Positions 7,796 through 17,094 of a DNA stretch of 32,428 nucleotides are shown piece after piece. Within the stretch, counting starts at the first letter, position 1. Each line of letters opens with the position of its first letter. This DNA comes from Bacteroidales bacterium (GTDB taxonomy: Bacteria; Bacteroidota; Bacteroidia; Bacteroidales; Bacteroidaceae). The notes below the pieces were generated by a model, which made no database searches, was not told the DNA's origin, and saw nothing but the letters and a program-made list of their open reading frames with translations. Location: the NCBI GenBank assembly GCA_004552155.1, contig SFPF01000061.1:1-32428 (forward strand). Reading direction: 5' to 3'. The position numbers and the translations under genes were made by a program.

Positions 7796-8821
7796 ATGCG
7801 TACGCGCACGTATATATATATATTGTATCCCCTGCTGCTGGTAGTTTGGGGCATGATGCTGGCAGGCTGCCATTATCGGCAGGAAGCGACGGAGGAGGAA
7901 GAGGGGGAAAATCAGGAACTGCCGGGCGGTATCGACAGCGTGGCTTTCAGGCACGCGCATCATTATTGGACGGGCTACAACCTCGTGGCTACCGATAGTA
8001 TCACGCTGCAAGCCTCGCAAGATAGCGTGCGGGCGGCGCAAATGGCGTTTATCTCCGACAATAAGATTTATCGCAACGACCCGCTCGTGGTGGCAGCCGT
8101 GGCCATCGTGCCCGCCGATACGATCGACACGGTGTGGGTGAAAGTGGCGCGCGACCAACTGACGCAAGGCTGGGTGCGCGAGACAGAACTTTTGGATAAG
8201 GCCGTGCCCGACGACCCGATTTCAAAATTTATCCACCGCTTTAGCCGGGGGCGCTCGTTCTACGTGGTGTGCTGCTTCGGAATCGCCGTGGCGTTCCTGC
8301 TGTTGCAGTTGTTCCGCCACAAGCACCTGCGCATGGTGCACTTCCGCGACATCTCAAGCTTTTACCCTACGCTGCTCTGCATCACGGTGTCGGGGGCTGC
8401 CGCGCTCTACGGCAGCATTCAGCGCTTCGTGCCCGAAACGTGGGAGGAGTTTTATTTCCACCCCACGCTCAACCCCTTGCACCCCGACCTGCCCCTGATA
8501 CTGGCCTTGTTCATCGCTTCTGTTTGGACGATGATAATCGTCGGTGTGGCGGTGGTAGAGGAATTGCGGCGGCAGCCCGACCTCGGCGACGGCTTGGCTT
8601 ATCTGGCGTCGCTGGGCGGCGTGTGCATGCTGCTCTACCTCGTGTTCACGCAGACCGTACCGCTCTATTTCGGTTACCCCCTGCTCCTTGCCTATTGGGC
8701 GTGGGCGGTGATGCGCTATGTGCGCCACCGGCCCTCGCACTACCTTTGCGGAAATTGCAACCAACCCATGCCCAACGGCACGGACATCTGCCCGAAATGC
8801 GGCATGCGCAACAGCCTCTGA
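7796..8821 (+). CDS. Membrane lipoprotein with C-terminal zinc ribbon
   Basis: 341-residue protein of unknown function. ATG 7796 is chosen because it opens a lipoprotein signal with lipobox LAGC (C25), followed by an acidic patch (EATEEEEGE). An extracytoplasmic region of about 120 residues follows (possibly SH3-like; it contains WVKVARDQLTQGWVRE). Then come about four or five hydrophobic segments, roughly residues 155-175, 190-210, 235-257 and 275-312. The C-terminus is a rubredoxin-type zinc ribbon, CGNCNQPMPNGTDICPKCG. The arrangement suggests a sensor or scaffold of the inner membrane, but no function can be assigned. The downstream neighbours are envelope proteins in the same orientation, separated by a repeat. 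Confidence 0.75.
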   Translation: MRTRTYIYILYPLLLVVWGMMLAGCHYRQEATEEEEGENQELPGGIDSVAFRHAHHYWTGYNLVATDSITLQASQDSVRAAQMAFISDNKIYRNDPLVVAAVAIVPADTIDTVWVKVARDQLTQGWVRETELLDKAVPDDPISKFIHRFSRGRSFYVVCCFGIAVAFLLLQLFRHKHLRMVHFRDISSFYPTLLCITVSGAAALYGSIQRFVPETWEEFYFHPTLNPLHPDLPLILALFIASVWTMIIVGVAVVEELRRQPDLGDGLAYLASLGGVCMLLYLVFTQTVPLYFGYPLLLAYWAWAVMRYVRHRPSHYLCGNCNQPMPNGTDICPKCGMRNSL

Positions 8822-8854
8822 CATAAGATAAGCCTGTTTTTTTCAAAAAAGTAG

Positions 8855-8862
8855 TACCTTTG
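8855..8862 (+). promoter_or_regulatory. -7 box upstream of the putative porin
   Basis: TACCTTTG matches TAnnTTTG. It lies 209 nt before the porin ATG, with the inverted composite repeat occupying the space between, so the repeat would be transcribed as part of the 5' leader. No clear -33 box. Confidence 0.45.
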
Positions 8863-8879
8863 CGCCTAATATGGATATT

Positions 8880-9070
8880 TTAGTAAACAAGTAGACGAGT
8901 GAACAAGGAAATTTTCGTGCAAGCGAGTGCAAAGCCGAACTTGTTCGAGCTATGCCGAGTGCAGCCGAAAATCTCAAAGGCAACAAGACAGATTACTAAT
9001 ATATTATGATGTCTTGGTGCTTTACTAACTTATCTCGTTTACTCGTCTACTTGTAACTCGTCTACTAAAT
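8880..9070 (-). repeat. Composite hairpin repeat, copy 2 (inverted)
   Basis: Same family as positions 1-207 but in the opposite orientation. The 62-nt hairpin module is at 8911-8972 (arms attttcg/cgaaaat). It is bordered by tagtaaacaagtagacgag on the left and repeated ctcgtctactt/ctcgtctacta units on the right, ending 1-2 nt before the porin start codon. Confidence 0.75.
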
Positions 9071-9071
9071 A

Positions 9072-11088
9072 ATGAGAGAATTTCTGAAAACGTGCATCAT
9101 TTTCTGCCTCTTCGGCATACTTGCCGGGGCGGGTAGGGCGCAAACGATACATACAGAGGACGAAGAACGACAGCATTGGATGGAGGAGGAAGACTCTGTA
9201 GAAAAGACAGATATCCCGATAGAGGTGAAGATGTGGCGCATCGACGAGCGTTTCGGCGACGTTAGGCCGATTGAAGCAGACACGGTTTCGCATCTGTTCC
9301 AAAATCAGGCGTTCACCGAGGGGCTGCACGGCGAATACAACACGACGGGCAACCTCGGCTCGCCGCGTCAGGCGCGTATCTTCGGCTTGCGCCGCGCCAC
9401 GATGATGCAAGACCCCTTTATCTTCTCCCAGCCATTTGATTTTTTCGTGAAAGAGCCGGACGAATATTCCGCCCTCTTCGGCGTGAACGCCGGCAAGAAA
9501 CTCGGCGTGGGCTTCAAACTCGACTATCTCTACGGGCGCGGCTACTATCAGCGGCAGGGAACGGCGCACCTCAACGGCGCGGTGTTTGCTTCCTACCGCG
9601 ACGACCGCTACGACGCGCACCTCATCTACTATGCCAACCACGTGAAGAACGCAGAAAACGGTGGCATTGACAACGATGAGTACATCACCAACCCAGAAAA
9701 CTTCCCCACGAAATACGGTACGGCGGACATGCCCGTCAACCTCACGAGGGCGGTGACGAAACTCAACGTCAATTCCTTCTTCCTCACGCACCGCTACAAT
9801 ATCGGCTTCAACCGTTACCGCGACCAAAACGGCAACATCGTCAAGAGCGACAAGGTGAAATCAATATTGGGAATGAAAAACCTGATGAAACTGCCCGCCG
9901 ACAGCCTTGCCGCCGACAGCGCGAAACTGTTCGCTGCCGCCGATTCTACAAAAACGATAGCGCAACTCGATACGGCAGACATCGACGAGGAAGATGCCGA
10001 CAGCATCACGCTCACGCCGGAGTTCGTGCCCGTATCATCTGTAATTCACACCTTCCGAGCCGACCACAACAACCGCCGCTTCATATCCTCGGCCTCTGGA
10101 ACGGCTGACGAGGATTATTTCCGCGACTTCTACTGGCCGAGTGCCACGACCGACGAGCGCATCAAATACCTCAACATTTCCAACACTGTCGCCATTGACC
10201 TGCACGAGGGCTTCAACAAATGGATGGTGATGGGGCTGCGCCTCTTTGCCAAGCACGAGTTGCAGCACTACACGCTCATTGCGCACCACGGGCAAGGAGT
10301 GGGGCGAGTTTAACGTAGAGGGCGACGCCTCGCTCAACATACCTTTCTTAAAGGACACGCTTCACATCATAGCCGACGGCTATGTGCGCAATGAGCAGCC
10401 CTCCTTCTTCTACGAGCATTTCCACGGGCGCAATGCCTCTTGGGATAAGTCGCTCGACATGGAGTTTCGCACGCGTATCGGCGGCGCGGTGAAGTATAAG
10501 GACACCCGCCTCAGTTTTCACTTCGAAACCATTCAGAATTACACCACCTTTGCCGAAACGCTCGAACCATACAGCGACGAAGACGGACTGCGCCTCTACT
10601 GGCACAGCGTCCAGCCGATACAGACGGCGAAAAACCTGCGTGTTACCGAGGCTTCCATCAGCCAAGACTTCCATTGGGGTGTGTTCAACTGGGAGAACGA
10701 GGTAACGTATCAGCGTTCGTCGAACGAAGACATCTTGCCACTGCCCATGCTCAACGTTTACAGCAATCTATACCTCAAATTCAAGATTGCCAAAGTGCTC
10801 AGTACGGAAATCGGCGGCGACGTACGCTATTTCACCAAATACTACGCCCCGACTTATTCGCCCATCATCGGCCAGTTCGCCTTGCAGGACGCGACGGAGC
10901 GCATCAAGCTCGGCAACTATCCCATCATCAACGTCTACGCCAACTTCCACCTCAAGCGCACGCGCTTTTATGTTATGGCTTCGCACGTAAACGGCTCGAC
11001 CGGTTCGGGCATGCCTTTCCTCGCGCCCCACTATCCGATGAACCTGCGCATCATCCGTTTCGGCATATCATGGAACTTTTTTAATTAA
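9072..11088 (+). pseudogene. Putative outer-membrane porin (Porin_10-like), frame broken
   Basis: Two overlapping frames together encode about 670 residues of one protein. Frame 1 (9072-10313) starts with signal peptide MREFLKTCIIFCLFGILAGAGRAQ and continues with LFQNQAFTEGLHGEYNTTGNLGSPRQ, typical of Bacteroidetes putative porins. It stops soon after FAKHELQHYTL. Frame 2 takes over with TTGKEWGEFNVEGDASLNIPF and runs to FGISWNFFN at 11088, ending in an aromatic beta-strand as outer-membrane proteins do. In relatives some 20-30 residues normally separate these blocks, so sequence appears to be missing near 10277-10297, with length equal to 2 modulo 3. It is followed by a Wzi-family gene with its own promoter. 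Family call is from memory of the signature; the break is directly visible. Confidence 0.75.
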
Positions 11089-11165
11089 CGGTTCGTGAAA
11101 AAACGGTCGCGTATGGTTTTCCAACATCTCTTATAAGGAAAGCGGCTCTTTATGGGAATATTTCT

Positions 11166-11173
11166 TAACTTTG
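11166..11173 (+). promoter_or_regulatory. -7 box of the Wzi-family gene
   Basis: TAACTTTG matches TAnnTTTG, 25 nt before ATG 11199. The -33 element is not obvious; a CTTT lies only 14 nt upstream. Confidence 0.5.
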
Positions 11174-11198
11174 CAAAGCATCTTGCATCTCTTTCTTC

Positions 11199-12791
11199 AT
11201 GATATTGACAGATATATACAATATTATATATACGCACGCATGCACGCGAGGCAGGCTTGCCCTCTTTGCGGCGGCGTTTGCCCTTTGCGGCAGTGCGCAG
11301 GCGCAGTCCGTGTTTTCCACGTTTAAGCACGGCAATGAATACACGGCAGAAATGTCGGGGCAGATGTCGGGCGACGGCAAAATTGCCCCGTTCTGGTTTA
11401 CGGCAAACAAGCACGGGCTTTCCACCCTTCGCAGCAACTCCGGCTACCTGCGCGGCATGCTGATGCGTGAGGCGGCGCAAGACACGGCGCGAAACTGGCG
11501 GGCGGGCTACGGGCTCGATGTAGCCTTCTTGCTGAACCATCGCAGCGGCGCGCACCGCACGGATGCCGTAATACAGCAGCTTTATGGTGAGGTGGAATGG
11601 AAGATGCTGCGCCTCACAGTCGGCGCGCGCGACTTTGAGCAGGAACTTAAAAACGAAGCCCTTTCCTCCGGCGGCCTCACGCATAGCGCCAACGCCCGCG
11701 CCGTGCCGCAGGTGCGCCTCGAAATGCCTAAGTTCTGGGCCATACCCGGCACGAAAGGCTGGCTATCGCTCAAAGGGCACGTGGCTTACGGCATGTTCAC
11801 CGACAACGCTTGGCAGAACGAGTTCCACGCCCCGGGCATGACTTATTCCAACAACGCGCTCTTCCACAGCAAAGCCGGTTTCCTGAAAATCGGCAATACG
11901 GACAAATTCCCCCTCACCTTTACCGGCGGACTCGAGATGTACGCCCAGTTCGGCGGTGAGGCGTGGAACGTGGGGCGCCGACCCGACGACAGCAGCGACT
12001 TCACGGGCGAATATGTAAAGATGGGGCACGGCCCGAAAGCTTTCTTCAACGCCTTTATCCCCGGCGGCAGCGACCCGCGCGACGGCGACTATGCCAACGT
12101 GGAGGGCAACCATCTCGGCAGCTGGCATTTGCGTTTCGACTACAAAGGCAAAGGGTGGGGCGCGGCAGTTTATGCCGAGCACTTCTTTGAAGACCATTCG
12201 CAGATGTTCCTCGAATACGGGTGGAAGGATATGCTCTACGGCGTGGAGCTTCAGTTGCCCAAGAACCCCGTAGTCGGCACCGTGCTCTATGAGCATCTGC
12301 GCACTACCGACCAAACCGGCCCGGTGTATCACGACGCTACGGACCAGATACCCGACCAAATCAGTGCGATCGACAACTATTACAACCATGCCATTTACGG
12401 CGGCTGGCAGCATTGGGGACAGGGCATCGGGTCGCCCCTCCTGCTCGGCCCTGCCTACAACGAGTACGACGGGCGCAGTTTTGCGCACAACAATATAGGC
12501 TTCTGGCACAACCGAATCGTGTCGCACCATTTCGGCCTTTCGGGCTCGCCGATGCAGGGGCTTGACTACCGCCTGCTTTACACTTACACCACCTCGCTCG
12601 GCAATTACGTCATACCCCTTGCCTCGCCGCGCCACGCCCATTACTACATGGCCGAAGCCACCTATCGCCTCAAGCCCCTGCCCGCCCTCTCAATCACCGC
12701 CGCAGTCGGCGGCAACGCGGGCAGCCTGCTCGGCGACAACTTCGGCGCGATGCTCACCGTGGCATACCGCGGCGCGTTTTGCAAGAAATAA
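11199..12791 (+). CDS. Capsule-assembly Wzi family outer-membrane protein
   Basis: 530-residue predicted beta-barrel of the Cap_assemb_Wzi type, a family involved in attaching or exporting surface polysaccharide. A signal peptide ends near GSAQAQ (about residue 36). Supporting blocks are the N-terminal GKIAPFWFTANKHGLST and NSGYLRG, a central GWLSLKGHVAYGMFTDNAW, and the C-terminal GGWQHWGQGIGSPLLLGPAYN, then NRIVSHHFGLSGSP, LLYTYTTSLGNY and LLGDNFGAMLTVAYRG. Length is typical and no gap was noticed. No capsule-synthesis genes lie nearby, so the specific polysaccharide is unknown. It may be cotranscribed with the lipoprotein 39 nt downstream. Confidence 0.8.
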   Translation: MILTDIYNIIYTHACTRGRLALFAAAFALCGSAQAQSVFSTFKHGNEYTAEMSGQMSGDGKIAPFWFTANKHGLSTLRSNSGYLRGMLMREAAQDTARNWRAGYGLDVAFLLNHRSGAHRTDAVIQQLYGEVEWKMLRLTVGARDFEQELKNEALSSGGLTHSANARAVPQVRLEMPKFWAIPGTKGWLSLKGHVAYGMFTDNAWQNEFHAPGMTYSNNALFHSKAGFLKIGNTDKFPLTFTGGLEMYAQFGGEAWNVGRRPDDSSDFTGEYVKMGHGPKAFFNAFIPGGSDPRDGDYANVEGNHLGSWHLRFDYKGKGWGAAVYAEHFFEDHSQMFLEYGWKDMLYGVELQLPKNPVVGTVLYEHLRTTDQTGPVYHDATDQIPDQISAIDNYYNHAIYGGWQHWGQGIGSPLLLGPAYNEYDGRSFAHNNIGFWHNRIVSHHFGLSGSPMQGLDYRLLYTYTTSLGNYVIPLASPRHAHYYMAEATYRLKPLPALSITAAVGGNAGSLLGDNFGAMLTVAYRGAFCKK

Positions 12792-12830
12792 AAGAGATAT
12801 TATATGTCACATATAAAATATTCAGAAATC

Positions 12831-13295
12831 ATGAACGCGGCCCGGTTCTCGTGCTTGCTCATTATTGTTTTCGCCGCCTTTGCTTCCTGCGCCAAGATGG
12901 ACGATAACGGCGACCTTGGCGGGCAATGGCAGCTTACGGAATGGCGCGACAAGGCCACGGGAGCGATAAAGGCTACCAACGAAACGGGCATCTATTATGC
13001 CTTTCAGCTCGAATTGATGCAGATGCGACGCATCGACAAAGGCTATTACTATCTTGCGCGTTTCTACAACCGCGGCGACTCGCTGCTGCTCGGCGATATT
13101 TATAGCTGGGGAAAGGAACTTGCCGAAACCGAAGGAGGCGTTGGAAACGGCACTACGGAAAAAAAGGCAGAGCCTGCCGAACTTACCGATGATTTCGGCG
13201 TAAGTCCCGACGGCAAGTTTGCCATCGAAACCCTCAACAACTCCACGCTTGTGCTGAGCAACGAGCAAGTGCGGCTCAAATTCAGAAAGTATTAA
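12831..13295 (+). CDS. Lipocalin-like lipoprotein
   Basis: 154-residue small lipoprotein. ATG 12831 is preferred over ATG 12804 because it starts directly at the signal (MNAARFSCLLIIVFAAFASC, lipobox Cys at residue 20). The mature part begins with GDLGGQWQLTEW, the usual entry to calycin/lipocalin-like domains of Bacteroidetes, and ends with the strand pattern LVLSNEQVRLKFRKY. Its ligand is unknown. It lies 39 nt after the Wzi gene and may share its transcript. A 21-bp tandem repeat follows, then thioredoxin. Confidence 0.65.
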   Translation: MNAARFSCLLIIVFAAFASCAKMDDNGDLGGQWQLTEWRDKATGAIKATNETGIYYAFQLELMQMRRIDKGYYYLARFYNRGDSLLLGDIYSWGKELAETEGGVGNGTTEKKAEPAELTDDFGVSPDGKFAIETLNNSTLVLSNEQVRLKFRKY

Positions 13296-13299
13296 GTAT

Positions 13300-13353
13300 A
13301 AACCCAATACATTAATTAATAAACCCAATATATTAACTAATAAACCCAATAAT
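13300..13353 (+). repeat. 21-bp tandem repeat directly before trxA
   Basis: Two full 21-bp units (aaacccaatacattaattaat and a copy with two changes) and a 12-nt third start fill the gap up to 2 nt before the trxA ATG. Confidence 0.85.
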
Positions 13354-13354
13354 C

Positions 13355-13663
13355 ATGGTAATCACTGACGCTAATTTCCAAGAAGTGCTCGGCGGCGCAC
13401 AGCCCCTCGTGCTCGACTTTTCAGCCACATGGTGCGGTCCTTGCAAGAAGATTGCACCCATTATCGAAGAACTTGCAGAAGAATACGCCGGCCGCGTGGT
13501 CGTAGGCACTTGCGACGTTGACGAGTGCGACGAACTCACCGCAAAATTCGGCATTCGCAACGTGCCCACCGTGCTGTTCATCAAGAACGGCGAAGTCGTT
13601 GACCGCCACGTGGGCGCAGCACCCAAGAACGTGTTCGTTGAGAAAATCAACGCCCTGCTGTAA
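13355..13663 (+). CDS. trxA: Thioredoxin
   Basis: 102-residue cytosolic disulfide reductant. The active site WCGPC is at residues 26-30, the cis-Pro motif is NVPTVLFIKNG, and the C-terminal helix is VFVEKINALL; length and spacing are those of a complete single-domain thioredoxin. The start codon lies just after a short tandem repeat and an intrinsic terminator follows. The neighbours do not reveal a dedicated partner, so general cytosolic thiol reduction is the best reading. Confidence 0.93.
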   Translation: MVITDANFQEVLGGAQPLVLDFSATWCGPCKKIAPIIEELAEEYAGRVVVGTCDVDECDELTAKFGIRNVPTVLFIKNGEVVDRHVGAAPKNVFVEKINALL

Positions 13664-13680
13664 TCAAATCTAATTTTTGC

Positions 13681-13735
13681 GCACCAAACCAGACGCTGCC
13701 TGCAAAGCGTTCGGCTTGGTGCTTTTTATTTTTTC
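13681..13735 (+). terminator. Terminator after trxA
   Basis: Stem gcaccaa/ttggtgc (13681-13687 with 13716-13722) encloses a second stem acgct/agcgt. It is followed by a T-rich run, cttttta then tttttt. Confidence 0.8.
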
Positions 13736-13749
13736 TAAAAAGAGAAATT

Positions 13750-14079
13750 ATGTCATCCTTAGAAGAAGAACTCTTGGCAGACGCCGCCGAAGACGCGCGC
13801 GCCGTGGCATACATACAGGAGCATTTGCCCGAAGAACTCAAAGAGAAATTTCCTGAAGATGTAGTTTACTACTTCCTCGACCTCGCAGTGGAATATTATG
13901 CCGAGAGCGGCGTGCTCGATGCCGAGCCCGATAAGAACGGTTTTGTAGACATCAACATCGATGCCGTGTGCGAATACCTCGCCGCCAAGGCCAAAAAAGA
14001 GGGCATCGGCGACTACACGACGGCAGAACTTACCCCGTTCGTCGAGGCGCAGCTCGATTTCGACGAAGAGAATTTTTGA
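13750..14079 (+). CDS. Small acidic protein of unknown function
   Basis: 109 residues, strongly acidic, with a predicted helical N-terminus (MSSLEEELLADAAEDARAVAYIQEHLPEEL). No signal peptide, membrane segment or metal motif, so probably cytosolic. Proteins of this look often sit beside thioredoxin in Prevotella-like genomes, from memory. It starts 14 nt after the trxA terminator and ends 5 nt before the first possible start of the GH20 gene. Confidence 0.7.
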   Translation: MSSLEEELLADAAEDARAVAYIQEHLPEELKEKFPEDVVYYFLDLAVEYYAESGVLDAEPDKNGFVDINIDAVCEYLAAKAKKEGIGDYTTAELTPFVEAQLDFDEENF

Positions 14080-14084
14080 TTGAT

Positions 14085-16054
14085 ATGAACACCCTTAAAT
14101 CTAATCTTGATATGATGAAAAAGAACAAACGCATGACGGGGCTGTTCGCCCTGTTGCTCGCCGCGCTCCTGCTCACGCAGGTAGCAAAGGCGCAGACCGT
14201 TAATCCCAAACCTTTCACCGTGCCCGAAATCACAGAATGGCAAGGCGCGGAAGGCACGCTCGAACTCTCCGGGCGCGTTATCGTAAATGGCAAGTCTGCC
14301 GCGCTCAACAGCCTCGCAGAACTTTTTGCCCAGCAATTCCGCCAAGTGACGGGCAAGCCGATGGCTGTGGCAAAGGGCAGGCCAAAAGCAGGCGACATCA
14401 CCCTCACACTTAAGCCCATCGACAATCTCGGCAAAGAGGGCTACCGCATGACCGTAGGCCAAGGCGTTAGTCTCCACGCCCAGACGATACAGGGCTTGCA
14501 GTGGGCTACGCGCACCGTGCTTCAAATCTGCGACAAAAACGGCGCGGCCACCCTGCCCAAGGGCGTGGCAATAGATGTGCCCCAGTACCCCCTGCGCGGC
14601 TTCATGATAGACTGCGGCCGCAAGTACATTCCCATCGCCTACCTGCGCAACCTCGTGAGCATCATGGCCTATTACAAGATGAACACGCTGCAAATCCACC
14701 TCAACGACAACGGTTTCAAGCAGTTCTTCGGCGACGATTGGAGCAAGACGCAGGCTGCCTTCCGCTTGCAGTGCGACACTTATCCCGGCCTCACGGCAAA
14801 GGACGGCTCTTACACGAAGCAGGAATTTATCGACCTGCAAAAGTGGGCGGAGCAGCAGGGCGTGGAAATCATTCCCGAAATTGACAGCCCCGCACACTCG
14901 CTCGCTTTCACGCACTACAAGCCCGAATTGGCCAGCAAGGAGTACGGCGCAGACCACCTCGACCTTTTCAACCCCGAGACCTATAAGTTTATGGACGCGC
15001 TCTTCGACGAATATCTCGGCGGTAAGGAACCCGTGTTCCGCGGCAAGCGCGTGCATATCGGCACGGACGAATATTCCAACGCCAAGAAAGAAGTCGTTGA
15101 GAAGTTCCGCGAATATACCGACCACTATATTAAATATGTGGAGAAATATGGCAAGCAGGCCGTCCTCTGGGGTGCGCTCACGCACGCCAACGGCAACACG
15201 CCTGTTAAGTCTGAAAACGTTATCATGGACTGCTGGTACAACGGTTTTGCACAGCCGCGCGACATGAAGGAGCAGGGCTATAAACTCGTGAGCATCAGCG
15301 ACGGCTTCTCTTACATCGTGCCCGCCGCTGGTTACTATTACGACTATCTCAACTGCCAGTGGCTCTACGATTCCTGGACGCCGGCCACTATCGGCGGAGA
15401 AAAGTTTGAGGAAAACGACCCCGCTATCCTCGGCGGCATGTTTGCCGTTTGGAACGACCACGCCGGCAACGGTATCTCCGTGAAAGACATTCATCACCGC
15501 GTTTATCCTGCCTTGCAGACCATTGCCGCCAAGACGTGGACGGGAAAACTCACCACGCTGCCTTATGCCGACTTCGACAAAAACCGCTGGCAGCTGCACG
15601 AGGCGAAATAGGCTACGACTATTCCGTCACCTTTACGGTTGAGGGCCAAAAAGAGGAAAAAGGCACGGTGCTCTTCTCCTCCGACAACGCCACGTTCTAT
15701 CTCGCCGACCCCGAGCAGGGCAAACTCGGCTTTATGCGCGACGGTTATCTCAATACCTTCAACTACCGCATTCCCGAAGGGCGCACCGTTACGCTTACCA
15801 TACAGGGCAACAACCGCATGACGCGCCTGCTCGAAAATGGGCAGCAGAAGGAAGAGCTCGGACCTAAGACGCTCTACGTGGTGCGCGAGAGCAACCGTGC
15901 GCACTATCAGCGCGGCGAGGCTGCCCTCTTCGAACCGAAGGTTTACGACCCCGCCGATAAGATTTACTATCAGCGCACGCTGGTCTTCCCCTTGCGCCGT
16001 GCAGGCAACTTTAAGAGCAAGGTGACCAACCTCAAAGTGGAAAACCACTTGTAG
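14085..16054 (+). pseudogene. GH20 beta-N-acetylhexosaminidase, frame broken before the C-terminal domain
   Basis: Secreted exo-hexosaminidase expected to remove terminal GlcNAc/GalNAc from glycans. ATG 14085 opens the frame; ATG 14115 (MKKNKRMTGLFALLLAALLL) is an equally good signal-peptide start. A GH20b-like domain is followed by the TIM barrel with MIDCGRKYIPIAYLRN, the catalytic Asp-Glu pair in HIGTDEYSN (D328-E329, counted from 14085) and GGMFAVWNDHAGNG. The first frame stops at 15611 after QLHEAK. Another frame continues with EIGYDYSVTFTVEG through FSSDNATFYLADPEQGKLGF to NLKVENHL at 16054. These belong to the C-terminal beta-sandwich normally fused to such enzymes, so a linker of perhaps 30 residues seems lost near 15601-15612. 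The catalytic domain itself looks intact. Confidence 0.83.
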
Positions 16055-16076
16055 CCGTTTGCAATTCTCTGAAATA

Positions 16077-16115
16077 AACGCCGCCCGCAGGAAAGATTGT
16101 CCTGCGGGCGGCGTT
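16077..16115. terminator. Bidirectional hairpin between convergent genes
   Basis: Perfect 16-bp stem aacgccgcccgcagga/tcctgcgggcggcgtt with a 7-nt loop between the convergent ends of the GH20 gene and the glycosidase fragment. There is no clean T run on either side. Confidence 0.7.
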
Positions 16116-16140
16116 GCGTTAGGGTAGAGGGTTATTCTTT

Positions 16141-17094
16141 TTATCTGATAACCGTTTTGCCGTTGAGGATGAATACGCCCTGTGCGGGGGCTGCGTTGAG
16201 GCGGCGGCCGCTGAGGTCATACATCACGTCTTTCGTCTTGCTTTCGGTGTTGAGACTGTTGATGCCGGTTTCTTCACCGCCCGTGATGGTGAGCAGAGCG
16301 TCGACAATCTGTCCGCCGTTGGCGAGGATACCGTTAGCACCGGAAGCCGTGCCGTCTGCTGCGAGCTGGCCGCCCGGGTCAATGCTGTTCCAGTCGATTT
16401 TGAAGCGGATGCGGTACGTGCCGTTCGTGCCGGGAGCGGTGAACGAGGGAGGATTAACCACGGCGCGGTCGTTGCCAGTAATGCGGGTGCCTGCCGAGTT
16501 GTAACCGCTTTCGGCATCGTTGAAGTTGCCCGAGTAGAACGAGAAAGCATAGACTTCCGTGTCGGTCTGCGTGGTGCTGCCTTCGGTGAAAGAGAAATGC
16601 TTGTCGTTGTCGGTATCGATGTATACGTAGCCGTGCATCCAAGAGCCTGTCCAGTTGAACGTCGTGGTCAGCGTGCTGCCTGCGGTGCAGGTGAAGTGCG
16701 CATTCTCGTCTTCCGTGAGGTCGATGTAAGGCTTGCGGCTGGAAAGGGAAACGCTTTGCGCCGTCTGTCCGCTTTCGGTCAGCGTGATGCTGTTGATGTA
16801 GCGGTCGGTGCGGGTGGCAGAAGCGTCCTTGTCGAAGTTGACGGGATAGTCCTCGGCAACCTTAATCGTATAAGAGAGGTTGAACGCGGGGTTGTAGGTT
16901 GCGCCGTTGCTTACGCCCTTGTCTTCGGCTGAGGTATCAACATTGCTGTCGAAGATGAACTTCTCGGGCACTGCGATGCGGTACGTGCCGTTGGTGGCGA
17001 TTTCGTCTGTGAGCGTAACGATTACCTTCGTGCCGTCGGTCTCGCTCTTGGCGAAGGCGGCGGTGGTAACGGTCGTGTTGGAAGCGTCTTTCAC
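16141..17094 (-). CDS. Secreted-protein C-terminal fragment with Bacteroidales tail
   Basis: 317 residues with no signal peptide, beginning at a GTG inside the end of the upstream glycosidase frame. It contains Ig-like/beta-sandwich stretches (TYRIAVPEKFIF; NPAFNLSYTIK; RYINSITLTESG) and a region HGYVYIDTDNDKHFSF typical of Bacteroidales secreted proteins. It ends with DVMYDLSGRRLNAAPAQGVF and NGKTVIR, the conserved tail also present on the protein at 22079-23956. Codon-frame continuity at 17091-17100 suggests it is the C-terminal part of the preceding glycosidase, or of a second gene whose start was lost, separated by a frame break. Function unknown. Confidence 0.6.
   Translation of the reverse strand: MKDASNTTVTTAAFAKSETDGTKVIVTLTDEIATNGTYRIAVPEKFIFDSNVDTSAEDKGVSNGATYNPAFNLSYTIKVAEDYPVNFDKDASATRTDRYINSITLTESGQTAQSVSLSSRKPYIDLTEDENAHFTCTAGSTLTTTFNWTGSWMHGYVYIDTDNDKHFSFTEGSTTQTDTEVYAFSFYSGNFNDAESGYNSAGTRITGNDRAVVNPPSFTAPGTNGTYRIRFKIDWNSIDPGGQLAADGTASGANGILANGGQIVDALLTITGGEETGINSLNTESKTKDVMYDLSGRRLNAAPAQGVFILNGKTVIR

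Noticed and set aside
10240..10320. Programmed ribosomal frameshift in the porin gene
   Set aside because: There is no slippery heptamer at the overlap, and residues expected between the two blocks are missing, so a simple slip would not restore the family sequence.
14013..15599. 528-residue open frame on the minus strand
   Set aside because: Antisense to the GH20 gene with its clear catalytic motif. The product has no recognisable domain and the opposite strand has full support.
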